This document shows, piece by piece, positions 48,075-64,000 of a stretch of 64,000 bases of DNA. Below the pieces are notes generated by a model, which saw only the letters and a list, made by a program, of their open reading frames with translations, searched no databases and had not been told where the DNA came from. The stretch is from Amoebidium appalachense (taxonomy: Eukaryota; Ichthyosporea), in the NCBI GenBank assembly GCA_963693365.1, contig CAVNZM010000005.1, positions 4,898,001-4,962,000 of the forward strand, given 5' to 3'. Position numbers and translations under genes: made by a program. Position 1 is the stretch's first letter. Each line of letters opens with the position of its first letter.

Positions 48075-50346
48075 TATTTTTTTAAAAAAAAGAAAGGGTT
48101 ATGCTTATCTTAAATTGGAAGTTTTTAATTGTTTTTCGACGTGTAGAACCTTGAAGACGGAAACGAATTAGAAACAAATACATTAGCCAGGCAGTATGTA
48201 TGTGCACCGGCTTCTTTAGGAAGTAAGAATGATAGAGTCTTTCCTGGGTAAACAATTGTGCCTTATATGTTTTTATTATTATCTAACCCCAATATAACCA
48301 TTCGACCTATTTTCTAGCATGTGCATGCCTGATGGTTTTGCACTCGTTTTGTCGCCAATTATGCAAGAAAGGTTTCACGGTGATGGCGGCGGGGTGAACA
48401 CATCATGCACGGATAGCAGAGACCTTTAGAGAATCGAGAAAACAATGTTACTGCGGCTACATCTGTTGCGTTGTCAAAAAGCTAATAAATATTAATTCGG
48501 CTAGTTTTGAATTGTGAGAAAAAGTATAGATCTTTTTCTGTTTTCTTTCAGTGCTCCTTGTGACTCAGTGAGGAAGGTGCCCCGATGTACATACAGCAGG
48601 TGTTTAAAATTTACCCCTTGGCCATGCTCACAGCTGCATGGGGGAATCCGATGGGTGAAAAAAAGGATATATCTAGATATGTATACGTACGAATGGCACA
48701 CATGTACTACTGCTATTATTTGGGGACGTATGAAAGAGACAACAGTGATTAAACAAGATCAACACATCTATATATTCAACACTTTATTAGCCTCAGAAAT
48801 AAACAATTGATGAAATGGCAGTAAACTGGCTGCTGGGCCTGGCAGAGCCCGGCCCCTGACGAATAAGTAGCAGTTCCTAACACTCATGACTTTAAATTGT
48901 TGAAAGCTTTGAAATCGTGCTAATGTAACATTTAAATGCGTTATGATGGCTGAACTTCCTTGCGTTAAACCGTTGTAGTTTTTGGATCTAGCCAGCAAAA
49001 CAATTGGCTGTGAGCGCACCGCTTTATCGCAATCTTATTGGCTATGAAAATCTATTTATTTATGGCGCCAAAAACGCACCAAACGTGGTTGAAGCAGTCA
49101 CGTGAGCTGCGTGTTCATGTGGCAGAAAACAAAGAACACGGCGGTCGCCATGCAGAAGGCCGCTATGTATATGTGTGCCGGCCGGAGGCCCCGCCCCCGC
49201 ATCAACGTCGCAAAAGCAAAACTTACAAAAAATGAATCAAAGATCGGAAGACAGCCATAATGCTATCTCGTACTAATTGACACATGTGAAATGTAGGCTC
49301 TCTGATCTCTTTAGATCTCTCTCTCTCTCTCTGCGTGTGTGTGTGTGTGTCTTTCTCTCTCTCTCAGCTCTCTCTCTCTCCCCCTGTCTCTGATATACAC
49401 CAATCAGATGCGACTAAATAATCTGCCCCGCAATTTGCAGCATTATTTGCTGTGTGTCACGCAATGGTCTGCGCTAAATTTTGCGCAGCTGGCTTGCAGG
49501 CTTACGGGTGTATGTGTGAGTGTGTGCAAGCAGGTTTACGGAAAGGGAGCCCTACGTAGCCCTGACGCTTACGTAGCCCTGTTCACAAAACACTAATACT
49601 GCCTCAAAGTTTTTTTGCTTTGTTCGACCGTCGGCTGTGCTGGCCAGTAACAGACCAAGGCTTTTCTTACATCAGCGGTCCCACTGCAATGTTTACACTT
49701 ACCGGTTCTCTTTTTCGAAAATAAATTAAAATAGCAAGGGAACAGGTGATGCTATTTCATATTCTAAATGAGAGCCCAACCGTTGATCAGCCTGCCAGAG
49801 GCTCGTAATGCTGTTGAAGTTTTGCAAGCTCAAAATACTATTGTTCACTCAAGGCCAATATGAAAAAGCACGACACATGAACGATAGGCAAGATGCATAC
49901 TGTCACCACGCGAACCGTTAGTTAGGTTGGGGCTAAGGCTTCGGGCGTATATCCGAGAAGTAGCCTGGCCAATCGGGAAACATAGCTCTCTTCCTGTGCC
50001 GCGGTAGGTTTCACGTGCGCCGGCGAGGTACGTACACAGTAGCGCGCACGCAGGCACACCCGCAGACGTACATCTGCAACCGTAACCGTTCAAGTGCCTA
50101 CGCGTTCACACGTCCGCTAAAAAGCCCGACGGTGGTGCCCAAACCCACTAACGAAGGTGCATGCACAGATGCACTGTAAGATGGCAACACACACGTGCAC
50201 GGCACATGCACACACACGTGCACGGGAACACACGTTCACCTTTTACATGTATATGTAAAGGGGTGTGTGTGTTATGTGTGATCATGACGGAGTTTGGGCA
50301 CGTGGATGTGTGTGTGTGTTGTGTGTGTGTGTGTGTGTGTGTGCAC

Positions 50347-50387
<41 letters not shown>

Positions 50388-50460
50388 GTGCTCACGTGTG
50401 TAGAGGGGCGGGAGGGGCGGGGGGGGGGGGGGGGGGGGGGGAGGGGGGGGGGAGGGGTTA
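48075..50460. other. no firm gene; promoter-like elements near 49.0 kb
   Basis: Upstream of the PH gene. A 65-codon ORF at 49038-49235 is Arg/Lys-rich with no recognised motif. Around it are ATTGGCT (inverted CCAAT, 49036), TCACGTGAGC (E-box, about 49098) and GGCCCCGCCCCCG (GC box, about 49187). That grouping could be a promoter overlapping a chance ORF. No exon structure can be supported. Confidence 0.3.
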
Positions 50461-50479
50461 GGGGAAGAATCACAGAGTG

Positions 50480-53114
<2,635 letters not shown>

Positions 53115-53594
53115 CTGGCGAGGAAATTAGGCTGGGCTCAGCAATTTAACGTGTGCTGTTGGTAAGGACACAATTCAGGGCTCTGCTCGATGTGCTCCAA
53201 GATACGTACTATTTGGGTGGCTCAATGACTTCCCTTGCCCCAGCCCTCGGGAGCCTAACTACATATCAATCAGCATCTAGCCTTATTGGCTTACATGCTG
53301 CGTCCTGGGGAGTCCTGGAGTGCTTCGCCTCAAACTCACAGGACGTCAGCTTCGAGTAGTAAGTATGCATAAGTCAGGGAAAAGGCAAGCGCATAACTGT
53401 TTCTTTTCCTTCAAAGATTTCTTTTGGCAACTCCTTTGTAAAAGCGGCGGCAGACAGGCGCTCAGCTAGCGGCTGCTCATTGCACGCAGTGCGCGATTGG
53501 CAGAATCGACTTGCGCAAGCATGACATCAGGGTCCCGCCGCCCAGCCCTTTAGCATTATAGATGTCCTCAAGAGCCCTTTCAATCGTGTATGTG

Positions 53595-53666
53595 GACTCC
53601 GTGGCGCAACGGTAGCGCGTCTGACTCCAGATCAGAAGGTTGCGTGTTCAAATCACGTCGGGGTCA
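53595..53666 (+). tRNA. tRNA-Trp (CCA)
   Basis: A 72-base cloverleaf: the acceptor stem GACTCCG pairs with CGGGGTC, discriminator A; the D arm is GCGCAACGGTAGCGC; the anticodon arm CTGACTCCAGATCAG carries CCA at 53627-53629; the T arm GCGTGTTCAAATCACGT has the B-box-like GTTCAAATC. No intron and no encoded 3' CCA. The sequence is close to animal tRNA-Trp. Confidence 0.95.
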
Positions 53667-53807
53667 TTCATCTTATTTTGGTTTTGTAGTAGATTCTGAT
53701 GCGAGTGTGCGTTGTTTTCCTCTTTTTGCCACAAGCGTTGCATGCGCCCCACATACTGATTTGATACACAAGGCTACAAGAATAGCAAATTTCAATTGTC
53801 TCTCAAG

Positions 53808-53879
53808 GACTCCGTGGCGCAACGGTAGCGCGTCTGACTCCAGATCAGAAGGTTGCGTGTTCAAATCACGTCGGGGTCA
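53808..53879 (+). tRNA. tRNA-Trp (CCA), second identical copy
   Basis: Identical over all 72 bases to the copy at 53595, 213 bp downstream in the same orientation, with anticodon CCA at 53840-53842. It is followed at once by CTTTTTTCCCTTTTTTTG, a good RNA polymerase III terminator. The spacers differ, so the units diverged outside the gene or were converted within it. Confidence 0.95.
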
Positions 53880-54823
53880 CTTTTTTCCCTTTTTTTGTTT
53901 TCCCCTCTTTTGCAGAGAAAATTTTTTATACGCCCAGCGCCACATCATTGCACACGTCCGTTGCTTGGCCCACGGTGTGTAAGGCTGCCCACATGCACAG
54001 GTGTAGTTCATCAAACAAAAGTGGCACCGAGGTGTGCAGATGTCACACCGCGTTGGTGCATTTGTACATGTGCGCGGCTGCGAGCGTGCACGTTTGCCAT
54101 GCATATGCATAAGCTTGCGTACTTGTGTATGTGCTTGTGCACGTGCGAGAATATGTACATGCACATATATAGATGTCTTTTCACGTGTGGGCACACTGAT
54201 ATTAGGGCCAAAGCGCTCACCTTACAAGATCCCGGTTTTCCTTTATTGTTTATTGGAGGGAGGGGGAGGGAAGGGGGTGGTGGTGGTGGTGGTGGAAGGG
54301 GGGGGGGGGGGAAGGGCGGGAATGATCGAAAATGTAAACTGACATGTAGGGATTTATCTCCTATGGAAGCCAATTGGTTATTACTGAAACTGGTGCAGTA
54401 CTGATCATCATCATGCACATCATCATACTTTGGTCGACAGTCTGGCCACTAGCCACTGGCCACTACCACCGTCAATTATGTTAACAGTTTCACATTACCA
54501 ATATCACCTTCATTGGCTTGTAGCAATCCAATCATATGTTCTGATGGAGCAACGTTACTCAAAGAAATGACCATGTAAAACAACGTCTACTGTTAAACCT
54601 CAGCAACGGATACAATAGTTGAAGTACAGAAAACCCAGGGAATTGATTAAAAGACAAATAATTGCATCAGAGAAAACGTGTTCAAATACACAGACAGGCC
54701 ATAGAACGGAAAAGATAACCGCAAAACCCCTAGAAATCAATAACAAAAAACAAAAACAGGCAGATTCAACATTCGACTTAAGCAAAGTGAAAAATTGACT
54801 TCAAGATTTACCGCATTTCTTGC
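53880..54823. other. intergenic, nothing recognised
   Basis: Between the tRNA genes and the ALG6 stop. It holds a GT-rich stretch and a short G-run (about 54297-54311); no exon found. Confidence 0.5.
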
Positions 54824-63171
<8,348 letters not shown>

Positions 63172-63238
63172 CTGTGCACGTGCACACAGTGAGCTATCTG
63201 GAATGTGTATGACTATGCTGCAGGGTCTCTATCTATGC

Positions 63239-63336
63239 ACATGCCAACAGTACATGTATGCGCACAGTGAATACACATATGCACACAGTGAGTACACATA
63301 TGCACACAGTGAGTACATCTTATGCACACAATGAGT
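63239..63336. repeat. 22-bp tandem repeat, about four copies
   Basis: The unit CACATATGCACACAGTGAGT plus two bases repeats imperfectly, in sequence upstream of the first ALG6 exon in the window. Confidence 0.8.
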
Positions 63337-63552
63337 TGTGGTCTTGTCATTGATGACTGTATTGCATGGTCGTCCCATGCAAATTGCAAATATTGCAACA
63401 CATCTGGAGGTAGTTGCAGTATATGACATTTCAAGTACAATACAAACAGTCCCTCCCTCCCCTCCCCCGTGGAAGAAGAAAACGAAAGAAAAGAAAGTCA
63501 GCTGGAAAAAAAAAAAAAAAAAAAAAAGGAAAAAGGAAAACCGAAAGGATTA

Positions 63553-63914
<362 letters not shown>

Positions 63915-64000
63915 CGTAAGAAAGATAAACAAAAAATTGAAACTAAATTAGCAACAAAAAAGCCCAACAAACAAGCAGAATATCATACCGCTCAAATAAT

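Overview
This is a 64 kb piece of a eukaryotic nuclear genome with many introns. It contains multi-exon genes, poly-C and (CA)n microsatellites of tens to hundreds of bases, dispersed retroelements, and tRNA-Trp genes with the standard nuclear body sequence. The recognisable proteins (PARP16, a SETMAR/SUV39-type SET methyltransferase, ALG6, a PH-domain protein, a cysteine-containing-LRR protein) and the animal-like tRNA-Trp suggest an opisthokont, perhaps a unicellular relative of animals. That placement is inference; no species marker is visible. Most long open frames here are translations of simple repeats (HTHTHT, CVCVCV, PPPP, GGGG) and are not genes. I built the gene models by joining short exons whose splice phases agree and whose translation matches a known family.

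Layout. 1-1.9 kb: relic ORF and intergenic or 5' sequence. 1.87-11.36 kb (+): LRR gene, 12 exons, 5' end missing. 12.75-17.65 kb (-): zinc-ribbon protein with a disordered basic body, 5 exons, complete. 17.65-18.41 kb: shared divergent promoter region. 18.41-23.99 kb (+): PARP16, 7 exons, complete. 24.0-26.0 kb: mostly non-genic, with one orphan LRR-like exon. 26.02-30.77 kb (-): SET-domain methyltransferase. 30.8-33.9 kb: non-coding, with minisatellites and repeated motifs. 33.96-34.75 kb (-): intronless predicted tail-anchored protein. 34.8-37.7 kb: no gene seen, long (CT)n. 37.76-41.70 kb: degenerate Ty1/copia element whose gag/protease part is inverted relative to pol. 41.7-43.3 kb: G-rich, no gene. 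43.3-48.07 kb (-): PH-domain gene. 48.1-50.4 kb: no firm gene. 50.5-53.15 kb (-): unidentified candidate exons. 53.6-53.9 kb (+): two identical tRNA-Trp genes. 54.82-63.17 kb (-): ALG6, 11 exons, 5' end beyond the window.

The most striking pattern is intron organisation. In genes on both strands, most introns start with a GT donor followed within a few bases by a long C-run on the sense strand, and many end in (CA)n running directly into the CAG acceptor. One ALG6 intron instead has AT-AC ends with a U12-type branch site. A SINE-like repeat family sits in introns in the same orientation as the host gene. Homopolymers disturb reading frames in places (ALG6 exon 6 carries one extra C; ALG6 exon 7 has no acceptor), so some breaks may be assembly errors.
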